Of a stretch of DNA of 64,000 bases, positions 29,032 to 38,553 are shown piece by piece. Position numbers and translations under genes: made by a program. The notes beneath the pieces were generated by a model that had not been told where the DNA came from, made no database searches, and saw only the letters and a program-made list of their open reading frames with translations. Each line of letters opens with the position of its first letter. The first letter of the stretch is position 1. This DNA is from Nitrosospira multiformis (GTDB lineage: Bacteria; Pseudomonadota; Gammaproteobacteria; Burkholderiales; Nitrosomonadaceae), in the NCBI RefSeq assembly GCF_900103165.1, contig NZ_FNKY01000001.1:1612001-1676000 (forward strand). Direction: 5' to 3'.

Positions 29032-30789
29032 TTAAATCGCGGCGGTGCGCGCTTCTGTTATTTTCTCGGTGGAAGCATTCTTTTGGATACGCATCCCCTG
29101 ATACGCAGCTTTCTCATGTTCATCCAGATCGATGATATAAGGCTCTATAGGGCGCTTAAAACACATCATCTTGTCGTTAATCTTTTTCAGTTGAACATGC
29201 ACAAACCACTCGTGGTCGTCCCGATCGGGATAATCGATGCGGTTGTGATAAAGACCCCATCGGCTCTCGGTTCGATACAGAGATGCGCGCGCCGCCATTT
29301 CAGCGCAGTCGCGGATAGCATGCACCTCTAGCGCACGCATCAGTTCATGGGGATCACGCGCCCACAACATGTCGAGATCGCCTCTAATTTCTTCGAATCG
29401 GGCCAGCCCAATTTCCATCTTGCGGGTAACTTTGGGAGGCTGCAGGTAGTCATTGACCATGCGCCGCAATTTGTATTCAACCTGCGATGGCGGCAGCCCA
29501 TCGCTACGCAACAAGGGAGCTTGCACTCTTGCGTATTCCGTTTCCATTTGCGTTTGGTCGACGTCTGCAAGGGGCGCACTGGCGCAATAGCGGGCCGCGC
29601 TTTCGCCTGCGATTTTTCCGTAGACAAAGGCTCCCAGCATGTAATTATGCGGCACGCATGCCAGATCGCCGGCGGCATATAATCCTGGAACCGTGGTTTC
29701 TCCATGTTCGTTGATCCAGACTCCTGATGCGGAATGGCCGCTGCATAGACCGATTTCCGAAATATGCATTTCAACCATTTGTTTGCGGTAATCGGTTCCA
29801 CGCCCCTCATGAAAACGGCCACGGCTCGGCCGCTCATTGGTATGCAGAATAGTTTCGATGGCACTAATGGTTTCGTCCGCGAGATGGTTCAACTTTAAGA
29901 ATACCGGTCCATCGCCCCCTTCCAGTTCACGATAGAACTCCATCATCATTTGTCCGCTCCAGTAATCGCATTCGATAAAGCGCTCACCTTTGCTGTTAGT
30001 GGTATAACCGCCCATTGGACCCGTGACATAAGCACAAGCGGGGCCGTTGTAATCCTTGATCAAAGGGTTTATCTGAAAGCATTCGATACCACTCAGTTCT
30101 GCTCCGGCGTGATAGGCCATGCTGTACCCATCCCCTGCATTGGTCGGATTCTCATAAGTGCCGAACAGATAACCTGATGCGGGTAGACCCAGTCGCCCCG
30201 CCGCGCCGGTGCAAAGAATTACTGCCTTGGCGCGAATGATATGAAATATGCCGGTGCGGCAATCGAATGCCATTGCGCCGGCAACACGTCCGTCGGTTGC
30301 CATCAACAAACGCGTGGCCACCAGGCGATTGGTAATACCAACGCGGGTGCGCTTCAACCGTCTGTACAACACTCTTTTAATATCATGACCTTCCGGCATG
30401 GGCAGTACATACGTTCCCATGTGATGCACTTTGCGCATTGCATAATCACCCGTCTCATCCTTTTCAAATTTCACTCCCCACCGATCCAGTTCTTCAATCA
30501 TGGAAAAGCTGTTTTGCGCATAGGCCATTACAGTTTTCTGGTTAACGATCCCGTCATTGGCGATCGTGATTTCCTTCACGTACTGTTCCGGCGTGGCGTG
30601 GCCCGGGACCACCGCGTTGTTCAAGCCATCCATACCCATAGAGATAGCGCCGCTACGCTTCACGTTGGCTTTTTCCAGCAGTAATACATGCAACGCCGGA
30701 TTGGCCTCCTTGGCCTTGACTGCTGCCATGGGACCAGCGGTGCCGCCTCCAATGATCAATACGTCTACCGTGTGAGTTTGAGATTGCAT
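29032..30789 (-). CDS. AprA-like FAD oxidoreductase (fumarate reductase/succinate dehydrogenase flavoprotein family)
   Basis: 585 residues. An N-terminal FAD-binding Rossmann motif (VDVLIIGGGTAGPMAAVKAKE) is followed by the adenine-side loop AISMGMDGLNNAV, AVILCTGAAGRLG, the capping domain and GLYAAGDLACVPHNYMLGAFVYGKIAG before the helical C-terminal domain. Paired with the small ferredoxin it resembles an AprBA-type pair, but it is not the canonical dissimilatory APS reductase context (no sat, no apr membrane genes). First structural gene after the GntR regulator. I infer oxidation or reduction of the compound brought in by the ABC transporter. Confidence 0.82.
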   Translation of the reverse strand: MQSQTHTVDVLIIGGGTAGPMAAVKAKEANPALHVLLLEKANVKRSGAISMGMDGLNNAVVPGHATPEQYVKEITIANDGIVNQKTVMAYAQNSFSMIEELDRWGVKFEKDETGDYAMRKVHHMGTYVLPMPEGHDIKRVLYRRLKRTRVGITNRLVATRLLMATDGRVAGAMAFDCRTGIFHIIRAKAVILCTGAAGRLGLPASGYLFGTYENPTNAGDGYSMAYHAGAELSGIECFQINPLIKDYNGPACAYVTGPMGGYTTNSKGERFIECDYWSGQMMMEFYRELEGGDGPVFLKLNHLADETISAIETILHTNERPSRGRFHEGRGTDYRKQMVEMHISEIGLCSGHSASGVWINEHGETTVPGLYAAGDLACVPHNYMLGAFVYGKIAGESAARYCASAPLADVDQTQMETEYARVQAPLLRSDGLPPSQVEYKLRRMVNDYLQPPKVTRKMEIGLARFEEIRGDLDMLWARDPHELMRALEVHAIRDCAEMAARASLYRTESRWGLYHNRIDYPDRDDHEWFVHVQLKKINDKMMCFKRPIEPYIIDLDEHEKAAYQGMRIQKNASTEKITEARTAAI

Positions 30790-30846
30790 GAATAGCCTGG
30801 TTTGAGATCAATGTATCCAGAGAGATTGCGCCTGAGGTAGGAGAAG

Positions 30847-31647
30847 CTACGGCAACGGATCGCCGGCCTGGTTCTGGGGCACGGCAGTCGCATCGACTGC
30901 GCGCCGCGCGATTTGCAAGCGATATTGAAATGCGTCTCCGCGAAAATAAAGGTATTCAAAATCCAGCGGCTTACCCGCCGCGGTATGGGTAAGCCGTTCC
31001 ATACGCAATACAGCTGAGCCTTCTTCTATCTTTAACTGATGAGCCAAGTCATCGTCAGCCAGCATTGCGTCAATCTGCAGATCCGCATATCCCAATGCGA
31101 TGCCAAAATCATTTTCAAGCACCAGGAATATATCGCGCGTGGGAAGATCGAAGCTCCGCAAACGTTCGCCAATATCCTCCATCAGGTAAGTGACCTCCAT
31201 TGATAGGGGTTCACGGTTGAGATAGCGTACGCGCCTGATTTCACTTACAGGTGTACCGGTTTCCAGCTTCAGTTTCTTTGCGACGATGGCCGAAGCGGGA
31301 ACTGACTTATGGCTGATCACTTTGTTGTAAATCTCATAACCCATACGCAACATTGCCTCGGCAAATCCCTCCAGTTGCGTCAATTGCTGAAAAGCCTTGG
31401 GTTTGGCGACAAACGTTCCTTTGCCGGGAATTCTGAAAATCAGTCCTTCATTTTGCAGGTCACTCAAAGCCTGTCGAACAGTGATTCGGCTTACATCGAA
31501 TAAGGTGCTCATCTCGCTCTCCGATGGCAATTTATGGTGTGGCTTATATGTGCCTTCCAGAATCCGTTCCCTTAAGATATCTTTAATCTGCGTATATAAG
31601 GGAAGCGGTGACGGCACGAGGGTTAAAGAACTTATCAATGGTTTCAC
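30847..31647 (-). CDS. GntR-family regulator (HutC/UTRA type)
   Basis: 266 residues: an N-terminal winged helix (LYTQIKDILRERILEGTYKP; KLPSESEMSTLFDVSRITVR) and a C-terminal UTRA ligand-binding domain (about 100-245, ending LDFEYLYFRGDAFQYRLQIA). It heads the operon on the same strand, 57 bp before the flavoprotein gene, and is the natural candidate for its ligand-responsive control. Confidence 0.88.
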   Translation of the reverse strand: MKPLISSLTLVPSPLPLYTQIKDILRERILEGTYKPHHKLPSESEMSTLFDVSRITVRQALSDLQNEGLIFRIPGKGTFVAKPKAFQQLTQLEGFAEAMLRMGYEIYNKVISHKSVPASAIVAKKLKLETGTPVSEIRRVRYLNREPLSMEVTYLMEDIGERLRSFDLPTRDIFLVLENDFGIALGYADLQIDAMLADDDLAHQLKIEEGSAVLRMERLTHTAAGKPLDFEYLYFRGDAFQYRLQIARRAVDATAVPQNQAGDPLP

Positions 31648-31979
31648 CTATTAATATAACTTGTCATTACAGGTAATACTGCGTTGCTACAGGTATAGTA
31701 GTGTCGGAGCAAACAGATTGAAACCAAGATAAAGTGATTTAGTTATTACTAAAATAGATATTGATAGTCCGACTACTTTCGTGAACTGTCCCATTCGGGC
31801 AGCTTGAGGGCCATGAGCTCCGCATGGACTGGAGGAGGCCCGCAACTGATTCTGGTGGGTGGCATGGCGGGACGAAACCGCATGCAAGAAAGGTTCGTCA
31901 TTTTTTTCCTGGTTTTATCGGCATCAGAAAAAAAATTCCGAGGGTTCGGGCGTACAACCCTGGCTAATCCCGACTGCGC
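31648..31979. other. Intergenic stretch, no gene seen
   Basis: About 330 bp ahead of the GntR gene. It should hold the operon promoter and operators, but I cannot name an unambiguous GntR half-site. The short frames here have no family look. Confidence 0.35.
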
Positions 31980-32801
31980 TTACGGGTCGATGTGACGCGT
32001 CGTGATTCCCTCGATTCTTTGTGCCAGCGTAGCGGCCGATAACTCGCCAATACGGCGATCGACCAGCGCACCCTTTGCATCAAAGAACAACGTTGTTGGC
32101 AACCCTTGAGAATTGGTCTGGCTGCTGAGTTCGAGGCGAGAATCGAGCAACACGTTATCAAGGATGAGTCCTTCCCGATCCAGAAACTTCTGAATCACAT
32201 CGGCCGATTCACCCTGATTGGCAAAGATGAAGACCACATCTGGACTATTCTTTTGCGCATCCCGCAGTACCGGCATTTCCCGTATACAAGGCGGACACCA
32301 TGTTGCCCACAGGTTGACCACCATAGGCTTGCCGGCCAATGAGCCAAACTGGACAGCACTGCCATCAAGGCGAACCAGCTCTGCTTGCGGCATCTGCACT
32401 GGAACGGCAAAGACTGCCGCCGCCGCCACCACGCCAACTGCCCAGGCGGCTCCTCCCGTCAATGCCGATAGCAGCAGGGTGCGCCTCCCTTCCCGTACGT
32501 GCCATGCATACCCGATGATGCCGGTCGCTGCAGCCAGAATGCCCGCTGCCGGTGAGAATCCGCCATCAAGGATATTCAGAATGCTCCATGGCGCGCTCTT
32601 GTACATATCGAAATAGGCAATCACGAAGACAAGTCTCGCCGCTACCAGGGAAGTAATGAAAACTCTCCAAAGAAGCGGCTCGACATCAATATTTCGCGGT
32701 CGCCCTATCCGTTTGGCGACGAACGAGCCGATCAGCATTGCACCCAGCAACAGTAAAAAATTGATGTGAAACGCAACCAGTCCGATATTGACTGAGCTCA
32801 T
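31980..32801 (-). CDS. Membrane protein with C-terminal TlpA-like thioredoxin domain
   Basis: 273 residues. The first 135 contain about four membrane spans (FHINFLLLLGAMLIGSFVA, VFITSLVAARLVFVIAYF, AAGILAAATGIIGYAW, AVGVVAAAAVFAV) and resemble the membrane part of prolipoprotein diacylglyceryl transferase-like proteins. The rest is a periplasmic thioredoxin fold with the redox motif NLWATWCPPCIREMP and the cis-proline loop GLPTTLFFDAKG. It is a predicted membrane-bound disulfide reductase, possibly for cytochrome c or cofactor maturation. Confidence 0.82.
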   Translation of the reverse strand: MSSVNIGLVAFHINFLLLLGAMLIGSFVAKRIGRPRNIDVEPLLWRVFITSLVAARLVFVIAYFDMYKSAPWSILNILDGGFSPAAGILAAATGIIGYAWHVREGRRTLLLSALTGGAAWAVGVVAAAAVFAVPVQMPQAELVRLDGSAVQFGSLAGKPMVVNLWATWCPPCIREMPVLRDAQKNSPDVVFIFANQGESADVIQKFLDREGLILDNVLLDSRLELSSQTNSQGLPTTLFFDAKGALVDRRIGELSAATLAQRIEGITTRHIDP

Positions 32802-32896
32802 TAAGTGCCTCGGTTATTGAAAACGGGTGCCGAAGGGCATTTCGTCATTGGTATACAATTCCTCGTCAGGTGCGACACGCAGCATTCGAAGTTTTT

Positions 32897-32953
32897 ATAA
32901 TGTTGCGCCGCAAATTCGGCTGGCGTGAAATTGCCCAAGGAACTGTGCGGTCG
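32897..32953 (-). pseudogene. C-terminal remnant of an IS3-family transposase
   Basis: The minus strand encodes RPHSSLGNFTPAEFAAQHY, the hallmark C-terminal segment of IS3-group OrfB transposases. Nothing of the catalytic core remains; three bases upstream the inverted-repeat element at 32957 begins, so the element, or an event at its border, removed the rest. Confidence 0.7.
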
Positions 32954-32956
32954 CTA

Positions 32957-33228
32957 TTAGGGCCTATTAACACTTATTTTGCACCCGCGACGGCGACTGA
33001 TTTCATCCAGTACGAGGCATGAGCCGCGCGGCGGAGCAGGCCTCCGTAAGCGGCGAGTAACGAAGGGCTGGATGAAATCCGTCCCGTCCCTTCGGGTTGC
33101 TACACAAAAAACGCGGATGCCGCGTTGCAAAGCTTGGCCATAGACCCGCTATGGCCTGCGCTTCGCGTCTTGCCTCCGCATTTTTTGTGTAGCAACGCGG
33201 GTGCGAAATAAGTGTTAATAGGCCCTAA
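32957..33228. mobile_element. 272-bp non-coding element with 33-bp terminal inverted repeats
   Basis: The ends TTAGGGCCTATTAACACTTA and TAAGTGTTAATAGGCCCTAA continue inward as perfect complements for 33 bp with one mismatch. Inside, GATTTCATCCAG pairs with CTGGATGAAATC and TTGCTACACAAAAAACGCGG pairs with CCGCATTTTTTGTGTAGCAA, so the whole element could fold into a multi-branched hairpin. A right-end fragment is at 28722-28789. No protein is encoded; presumably a MITE moved by a transposase elsewhere. Confidence 0.85.
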
Positions 33229-33584
33229 TTGTAATCCTATCGCCATGCTTCGATAAGAACGTGTGCTTTATGCAAGAGGATGCTGACTGGCGCCCTGGTG
33301 GGTGCACAGGTGGGGGTTGAGGGGTTTCCTTGATGGTCTTGAAAACGGAGAGGAATTGCTGGCGCTGGCCAAAAAAATCGGGACTCAGCCTTAACTAGGC
33401 TACTCTTATGACTATGGCAGTAGACGCGGGCGCCGACTCCGTGCACAATGACACAATTGATGGGTAGTGCAAATCATCGCCGTAGTCCTAAATTCTATCA
33501 AGTATAGATAATTGATTATTATAGATATAACGTTTCATTGTGAGTTTCTGGTTATTACTGGCTGAAACTATTTTAACTTTTTAT
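33229..33584. other. Intergenic stretch without recognised gene
   Basis: About 355 bp between the MITE-like element and the SRP RNA gene. I see nothing supportable beyond the presumed ffs promoter just before 33585. Confidence 0.35.
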
Positions 33585-33681
33585 GGCGGGCCTCCCCGCA
33601 TTGCATAGTAGTGAACCTGGTCAGGTCCGGAAGGAAGCAGCCACAGCTATTTTCTGCAAGTGCCGGGGGTCAGGCTCGCCA
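33585..33681 (+). ncRNA. ffs: Signal recognition particle 4.5S RNA
   Basis: The ends pair (GGCGGGCCT with AGGCTCGCC), and the apical domain has the conserved internal loops GGTCAGGTCCGGAAGGAAGC and CAGCC with the GGAA tetraloop. The length of about 97 nt suits the small bacterial type. It precedes dnaX, a common arrangement. A T run follows at 33686. Confidence 0.93.
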
Positions 33682-33834
33682 CCCGTTTTTATTTGGATAG
33701 GTAGTCAGAGCGGAGCCGGCATTTGCGATGTCGGCTCCGCTCTACCCTTGGGCCGTCCGCGGAACGAATTCAAGTTCCCGGCCAGTCTGCAATAAACTTT
33801 TCTATCGCCCCTCGGTTATTACTTTCCCGCTATC

Positions 33835-35511
33835 GTGCCGACTCAAGTCCTTGCCCGCAAATGGCGCCCCAGGAGTTTTGCCGAACTGACCGGACAAGAT
33901 CATGTGGTCAGGGCGCTTACCAACGCGCTTGAACAAAAAAGGCTGCACCATGCCTACCTGTTTACCGGCACACGCGGCATCGGCAAAACCACTATCGCAC
34001 GCATTCTGGCCAAGGCGCTTAATTGCCAGACCGGGATTACGTCCACGCCTTGCGGCATTTGTTCCGCCTGTACTGAAATAGACAGTGGGCGTTTCGTCGA
34101 TTTGATCGAGATGGACGCCGCCTCCAATACGCAAGTGGACAAGATGCGCGAATTGCTGGAAAACGCGCTTTATGCTCCCACCAGTGCCCGCTACAAGATT
34201 TACATCATTGATGAAGTACACATGCTCTCCAAGTCGGCTTTCAATGCCATGCTGAAAACCCTGGAAGAGCCGCCGGAACATGTCAAGTTTGTTCTCGCCA
34301 CGACCGATCCGCAGAAGATTCCTGTCACCGTTTTGTCGCGCTGCCTGCAATTCAACCTGAAACAGATCCCGTTACCATTGATTGCCGCCCACCTCAAGCA
34401 TGTGCTTGAACAGGAAAAGATAAGCTGCGACGCCACATCGTTACAGTTGCTGGCGCGGTCTGCGCAGGGCAGCATGCGTGATGCCTTGAGTATCCTGGAT
34501 CAGGCGATCGCCTTTGGTGAGGGAAGAATCGAAGAAGCCGGGGTGCGGGACATGCTGGGTGCTATCGATCAGGGCTATCTCTATGACTTGCTGGATGCCC
34601 TGTCGCAGAAAGATGGCGTCAAGATACTGGCGGTAGCGGATGCGATGGAAACCCGTAGTTTGTCGTTTGATGCGGCTTTGCAGGATCTGGCGACGTTACT
34701 GCACCGGCTTGCTCTGGCACAAATTGTGCCGGTGGCTATCGGCGAAGATACCCCGGAGCGTGAGCGAATTTTCACGTTGGCGAAGACGTTCACACCCGAA
34801 GATATTCAGCTGTTTTATCAGATTGTCATACATGGCCGCTCCGATCTGGCTCAGGCGCCGGATGAGTATGCGGGTTTCACCATGACATTGATGCGGCTGC
34901 TGGCATTCATGCCGGAGGGCATGCCGAAGACTACAGGACCCAAGCATGATAAAGAGATAAAACAGCCTTTGTCTTCAATTTCAAAGATTACAGAAGCATC
35001 AGAAATATCGGAAACGAGAAAAACAACAGAAGTATCTAGCACAGCAGAAACAGTAAAAGAAGCAAAAACAGCCGAAACAACCGAAACAACCGAAACAACA
35101 ACGGTTAGACCTGAATCAACCGTGAGTTTGTTTGGCAGTGACTGGATGGTGGTAGCAAACCAGTTAAAGTTGAGCGGCATGGCGAAAGAGCTGGCTCAGA
35201 ATTGCGAGATCAAAAATGTTTCCCCGAACGAGATCGAATTTTGTGTACCGGAGACGCATAAGCAACTGCTTCAGAAGACCTATCAGGACAGGATGCAAAC
35301 AGCCGTCAGAGAGCATTTAGGTAAGCCCGTCCGGCTAAAATTCTCAGTTGGGATCAGCACAGGAAAGAGTCCCGCGGAGCTGGAAAATCGTGAAAAACAG
35401 CAGAAGCAGTTGCAGGCTATCACGGCCATCGAAACAGACCCGTTTGTGCGAGAGCTGGTGGAAAATTTCGATGCAAAACTGATCGTTTCTTCGATCAAAC
35501 CCATTCAATAG
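33835..35511 (+). CDS. dnaX: DNA polymerase III subunit gamma/tau
   Basis: Clamp-loader ATPase of the replicase. The 558 residues contain Walker A GTRGIGKTTIARIL, the zinc-binding cysteines CQTGITSTPCGICSAC, Walker B YIIDEVHMLS, and the SRC sensor in VLSRCLQF. Domain III and a shortened tau-specific region follow, with a Thr/Glu-rich linker (about 380-425). I see no AAAAAAG slippery site of the E. coli type, so a separate gamma form by frameshifting is not apparent. Start GTG at 33835. Confidence 0.95.
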   Translation: MPTQVLARKWRPRSFAELTGQDHVVRALTNALEQKRLHHAYLFTGTRGIGKTTIARILAKALNCQTGITSTPCGICSACTEIDSGRFVDLIEMDAASNTQVDKMRELLENALYAPTSARYKIYIIDEVHMLSKSAFNAMLKTLEEPPEHVKFVLATTDPQKIPVTVLSRCLQFNLKQIPLPLIAAHLKHVLEQEKISCDATSLQLLARSAQGSMRDALSILDQAIAFGEGRIEEAGVRDMLGAIDQGYLYDLLDALSQKDGVKILAVADAMETRSLSFDAALQDLATLLHRLALAQIVPVAIGEDTPERERIFTLAKTFTPEDIQLFYQIVIHGRSDLAQAPDEYAGFTMTLMRLLAFMPEGMPKTTGPKHDKEIKQPLSSISKITEASEISETRKTTEVSSTAETVKEAKTAETTETTETTTVRPESTVSLFGSDWMVVANQLKLSGMAKELAQNCEIKNVSPNEIEFCVPETHKQLLQKTYQDRMQTAVREHLGKPVRLKFSVGISTGKSPAELENREKQQKQLQAITAIETDPFVRELVENFDAKLIVSSIKPIQ

Positions 35512-35523
35512 CGGAGGTAAAAA

Positions 35524-35850
35524 ATGATGAAAGGTGGCTTGGGCAATTTTATGAAGCAGGCTCAGCAAATGCAGGAGAACATGAAAAATATGCAGGAGAA
35601 ATTGGCCTCGATCGAAGTTGAAGGCCAATCCGGTGCCGGCATGGTCAAGGTGGTGATGACCTGTCGTTATGATGTCAAGCGCGTGGCTATCGACGACAGC
35701 CTGATTGGCGACGATAAGGACATGCTCGAGGATCTGATCGCCGCCGCGGTAAACGATGCGGTGCGGCGGGTGGAATCTACCACGCAGGAAAAAATGGCTG
35801 GCTTGACTTCCGGAATGGCTCTGCCGCCGGGGATGAAATTGCCGTTTTAA
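35524..35850 (+). CDS. YbaB/EbfC-family nucleoid-associated protein
   Basis: 108-residue DNA-binding protein with the Met/Gln-rich N-terminal coiled coil ([20 protein letters not shown]) and the family core [20 protein letters not shown] and [19 protein letters not shown] ends seven bases before its start. Twelve bases behind dnaX and followed by recR, the conserved order. Confidence 0.95.
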   Translation: MMKGGLGNFMKQAQQMQENMKNMQEKLASIEVEGQSGAGMVKVVMTCRYDVKRVAIDDSLIGDDKDMLEDLIAAAVNDAVRRVESTTQEKMAGLTSGMALPPGMKLPF

Positions 35851-35960
35851 TTTGCGGAAGATGAGATCGGATGGATCAGATATTGGAATGCGTGCGCCGC
35901 TTCGTGAAGAAGTAGCCGCCATTCTCATGTTGCAATGCTCTCCCTCCCGCTTTATTTACA

Positions 35961-36557
35961 ATGAAAACGCCAACCAGTCTAGAAGATTTGATCGAATCGT
36001 TACGTTGCCTGCCCGGCGTGGGTCCCAGGTCGGCGCAACGCATGGCCTATCATCTGTTGCAACGGGATCATGCCGGCGCACAGCGGCTTGCCAATTCGCT
36101 TGCCTATGCGCTGGAACATATCAGGCATTGCGAGAAATGCAACAACTTTACTGAAGAAATCGTATGCGAGTTGTGCCGTTCCGAACGGCGTGATGCCACA
36201 TTGCTATGCGTGGTGGAGATGCCGGCTGATCTGCTGATGATGGAGCAGGCACACTGTTATAAGGGGATGTATTTCGTGCTGATGGGCAGACTGTCACCTT
36301 TGGATGGCATCGGCCCCAGGGAAATTCATCTTGACCGGTTGCTGAAGCGGGCTCAGGATGGGCTGGTGCGGGAAATTGTACTCGCCACCAATTTTACCGT
36401 GGAAGGCGAGGCGACCGCTCACTATATCGGCGAGCTTCTGCACGGCAAGGGGGTGAAGGTTACCCGGATTGCGCGCGGATTGCCGGTGGGTGGAGAGCTG
36501 GAGCACGTGGATAGCGGCACATTGGCACAGGCTGTGATCGAGCGCAGAGAAATTTAA
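35961..36557 (+). CDS. recR: Recombination protein RecR
   Basis: RecR acts with RecF and RecO to load RecA at gaps. The 198 residues show the helix-hairpin-helix ([20 protein letters not shown]), the C4 zinc motif ([16 protein letters not shown]), and the Toprim domain ([42 protein letters not shown]). Third gene of the dnaX-ybaB-recR group. Confidence 0.96.
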   Translation: MKTPTSLEDLIESLRCLPGVGPRSAQRMAYHLLQRDHAGAQRLANSLAYALEHIRHCEKCNNFTEEIVCELCRSERRDATLLCVVEMPADLLMMEQAHCYKGMYFVLMGRLSPLDGIGPREIHLDRLLKRAQDGLVREIVLATNFTVEGEATAHYIGELLHGKGVKVTRIARGLPVGGELEHVDSGTLAQAVIERREI

Positions 36558-36631
36558 CGGTGGGCGTGAGCATGTGCTTAGTTTTTTTGAAGCAGGGAGA
36601 AGTTCTGCATGGTTTTAAAGGTGAGCTATAG

Positions 36632-37453
36632 ATGAAAGCGAGGCCGATCAGGCCGATAAAGAAAAAGGATTCTCCATCCGGTAGCGCTGACGCCAGTTCT
36701 ATGTCCACATCGGTATCCGCGCCGGTTACGCACAAACTCCATAAGCTGCTGGCGCAAGCGGGGTTGGGATCGCGGCGCGAGATGGAGGAACTGATTGCTG
36801 CCGGCGGGGCAACTATTAATGGAAAAGTGGCGGGAATCGGTGACCGGGCGGGGCCGGACGATATCGTGCGGGTAGGGAAGCGCACCATTCACTTCAAATC
36901 CGATGACCGCCTGCCCAGGGTTGTGCTTTACCATAAACCGGAGGGCGAGATTGTCAGTCATGATGATCCCGAGGGCCGGCCGTCAGTATTCGACAAGCTG
37001 CCGCAATTACGATCGTCTAAATGGATATCCATCGGCAGGCTTGACTACAATACCAGCGGGCTACTGATTTTTACGACCGACGGAGAATTGGCTAACCGGC
37101 TGATGCATCCCCGGTTCGAAGTCGAGCGTGAATATGCGGTAAGAATCATGGGGCGCCTGACTCCGGAAGTGGCGACACTGTTGACGACGGGCATTGAACT
37201 GGAAGATGGCCTGGCGAAATTCGATCACTTGTCGGATCAGGGCGGCGAGGGGTCCAATCACTGGTACCGGGTGATATTGAAGGAAGGCAGGAACCGTGAA
37301 GTGCGCCGCATGTTTGAAACGGTGGGAATGACGGTGAGCCGTTTGATGCGGGTACGCTTTGGCCCGATTAATTTGCCGCCGCGCCTGAAACGCGGAAAAT
37401 GGATGGAGCTGGATGAGACCGAGACAAGGCGTTTGTTGGCGCTGGTGCCCTAA
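36632..37453 (+). CDS. rluB: 23S rRNA pseudouridine-2605 synthase RluB-like
   Basis: RsuA/RluB/RluE-type pseudouridine synthase. A basic N-terminal tail (to about 32) precedes an S4 RNA-binding domain (KLHKLLAQAGLGSRREMEEL) and the catalytic domain with the active aspartate in SIGRLDYNTSGLLIFTTDGE and the downstream LKEGRNREVRRMFE. RluB is the closest fit by length and the C-terminal motif; RluE or RsuA cannot be fully excluded. Confidence 0.85.
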   Translation: MKARPIRPIKKKDSPSGSADASSMSTSVSAPVTHKLHKLLAQAGLGSRREMEELIAAGGATINGKVAGIGDRAGPDDIVRVGKRTIHFKSDDRLPRVVLYHKPEGEIVSHDDPEGRPSVFDKLPQLRSSKWISIGRLDYNTSGLLIFTTDGELANRLMHPRFEVEREYAVRIMGRLTPEVATLLTTGIELEDGLAKFDHLSDQGGEGSNHWYRVILKEGRNREVRRMFETVGMTVSRLMRVRFGPINLPPRLKRGKWMELDETETRRLLALVP

Positions 37454-37481
37454 TTATTCAGCAAGTAAGTACCACAAATCT

Positions 37482-37569
37482 CGTCATTCCGGACTTGGTC
37501 CGGAATCCGGTCCAGACCAATAATGACGTACTTCGCACGCTGCCGGATACTACCTTCGGAAGGTATGAC
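37482..37569. repeat. REP-like pair of palindromes
   Basis: Two small palindromic units in opposite orientation: GTCATTCCGGACTTGGTCCG with GAATCC, and CCGGATACTACCTTCGGAAG with GTATGAC. The ends follow the widespread GTCATTCC...GGAATCC / GGATTCC...GGAATGAC pattern. A similar pair lies at 38554-38640, on the other side of prmB. Confidence 0.65.
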
Positions 37570-37583
37570 GCCTGTATTGTTTG

Positions 37584-38480
37584 CTATTGGGGAAGCTGAT
37601 CGCGTTTCAGCAGGAAAACAAATTCATCACCTGCGCTGGTTTCAAGCCAGGTGAAGGGGGTCTGGCAGAATTCCTGTTCCAACGCCTCTCGGTTATGACC
37701 AATTTCGACAACCAGCACGCCCTGCTCAGTTAAATAGTCGGCTGCTTCGCGCAGTATTGCACGGGCTGCCTCCAGACCGTCTTCGCCGCTTGCCAGGGCA
37801 GTACGTGGTTCATGCCGATACTCTTTGGGAAGCGCCGACATTGATTCAGCACTGACATAAGGCGGATTGCTGATAATGAGATCGTAGCGGCGTCCGTGCA
37901 GACCTGCAAACAAGTCGGATTGCATAAGGTTGACGCGATGCTCCAGGTTGTAATCCGTTACGTTCTTCTGTGCGACATCCAGCGCCTCACGTGAAATATC
38001 CGTGGCGTCTATGGCGGCATTTCCAAAAGCATGTGCCAGCAACACTGCAAGGCATCCCGATCCGGTGCAGAGATCCAGCGCGGCATGGATTTCATCGGGG
38101 TTTTCTATCCATGGCGCGAGCTGCTCGTGCAGCAACTCGGCAATAAAGGAACGCGGTACGATTACGCGTTCATCCACGTAAAAGCTGAAATCTCCCAGCC
38201 AGGCTTCATGGGTGAGATAAGCGGCAGGAATTTTTTCTACCGCGCGTCGCTCGATTATATGCAGTGCCTGTTCCAGTTCCGTTGTGGTGAGACGCGCTTC
38301 CAGAAACGGCTCCAGCCGGTCGAGCGGAAGATGGAGTGTGTGGAGAATGAGATAGGCAGCCTCATCGTACGCCGAGGCTGAACCATGGCCGAAATAAAGA
38401 CCGGCCTCGTTAAAGCGGCTTACCGCGAAGCGTAGCAGATCGCGTAGCGTTTGGAGCTGGGTCTTGGCTTCAATATACAT
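37584..38480 (-). CDS. prmB: Ribosomal protein L3 glutamine methyltransferase
   Basis: S-adenosylmethionine-dependent N5-glutamine methyltransferase. AdoMet motif ALDLCTGSGCLAVLLA, catalytic NPPY in LIISNPPYVSAES, and the HemK-family N-terminal helical domain (AAYLILHTLHLPLDRLEPFL). RVIVPRSFIAELL and EYRHEPRTALASGEDGLEAA fit PrmB better than PrmC. 298 residues. The gene stands alone between two REP-like pairs. Confidence 0.92.
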   Translation of the reverse strand: MYIEAKTQLQTLRDLLRFAVSRFNEAGLYFGHGSASAYDEAAYLILHTLHLPLDRLEPFLEARLTTTELEQALHIIERRAVEKIPAAYLTHEAWLGDFSFYVDERVIVPRSFIAELLHEQLAPWIENPDEIHAALDLCTGSGCLAVLLAHAFGNAAIDATDISREALDVAQKNVTDYNLEHRVNLMQSDLFAGLHGRRYDLIISNPPYVSAESMSALPKEYRHEPRTALASGEDGLEAARAILREAADYLTEQGVLVVEIGHNREALEQEFCQTPFTWLETSAGDEFVFLLKRDQLPQ

Positions 38481-38553
38481 AGGGACACCTTCACTTTCAG
38501 ATTGCTACGATTCAGGTGCCTGCTTATTGCTCCGGCGAGCAAATAGTATAAGC

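Noticed and set aside
29032-30789. True dissimilatory APS reductase operon
   Set aside because: The ferredoxin lacks the AprB tail and there is no sat, aprM or dsr gene nearby; I keep only the term AprA-like.
35041-35110. Short GAAACAACC-type tandem repeat in dnaX as a possible phase-variable tract or frameshift site
   Set aside because: The repeat unit is nine bases, so changes keep the frame, and it lies in the flexible linker of tau. No slippery heptamer is seen.
37584-38480. PrmC (release factor methyltransferase) as an alternative for prmB
   Set aside because: Length and the N-terminal and C-terminal motifs fit PrmB better; the release-factor gene prfA is not adjacent.
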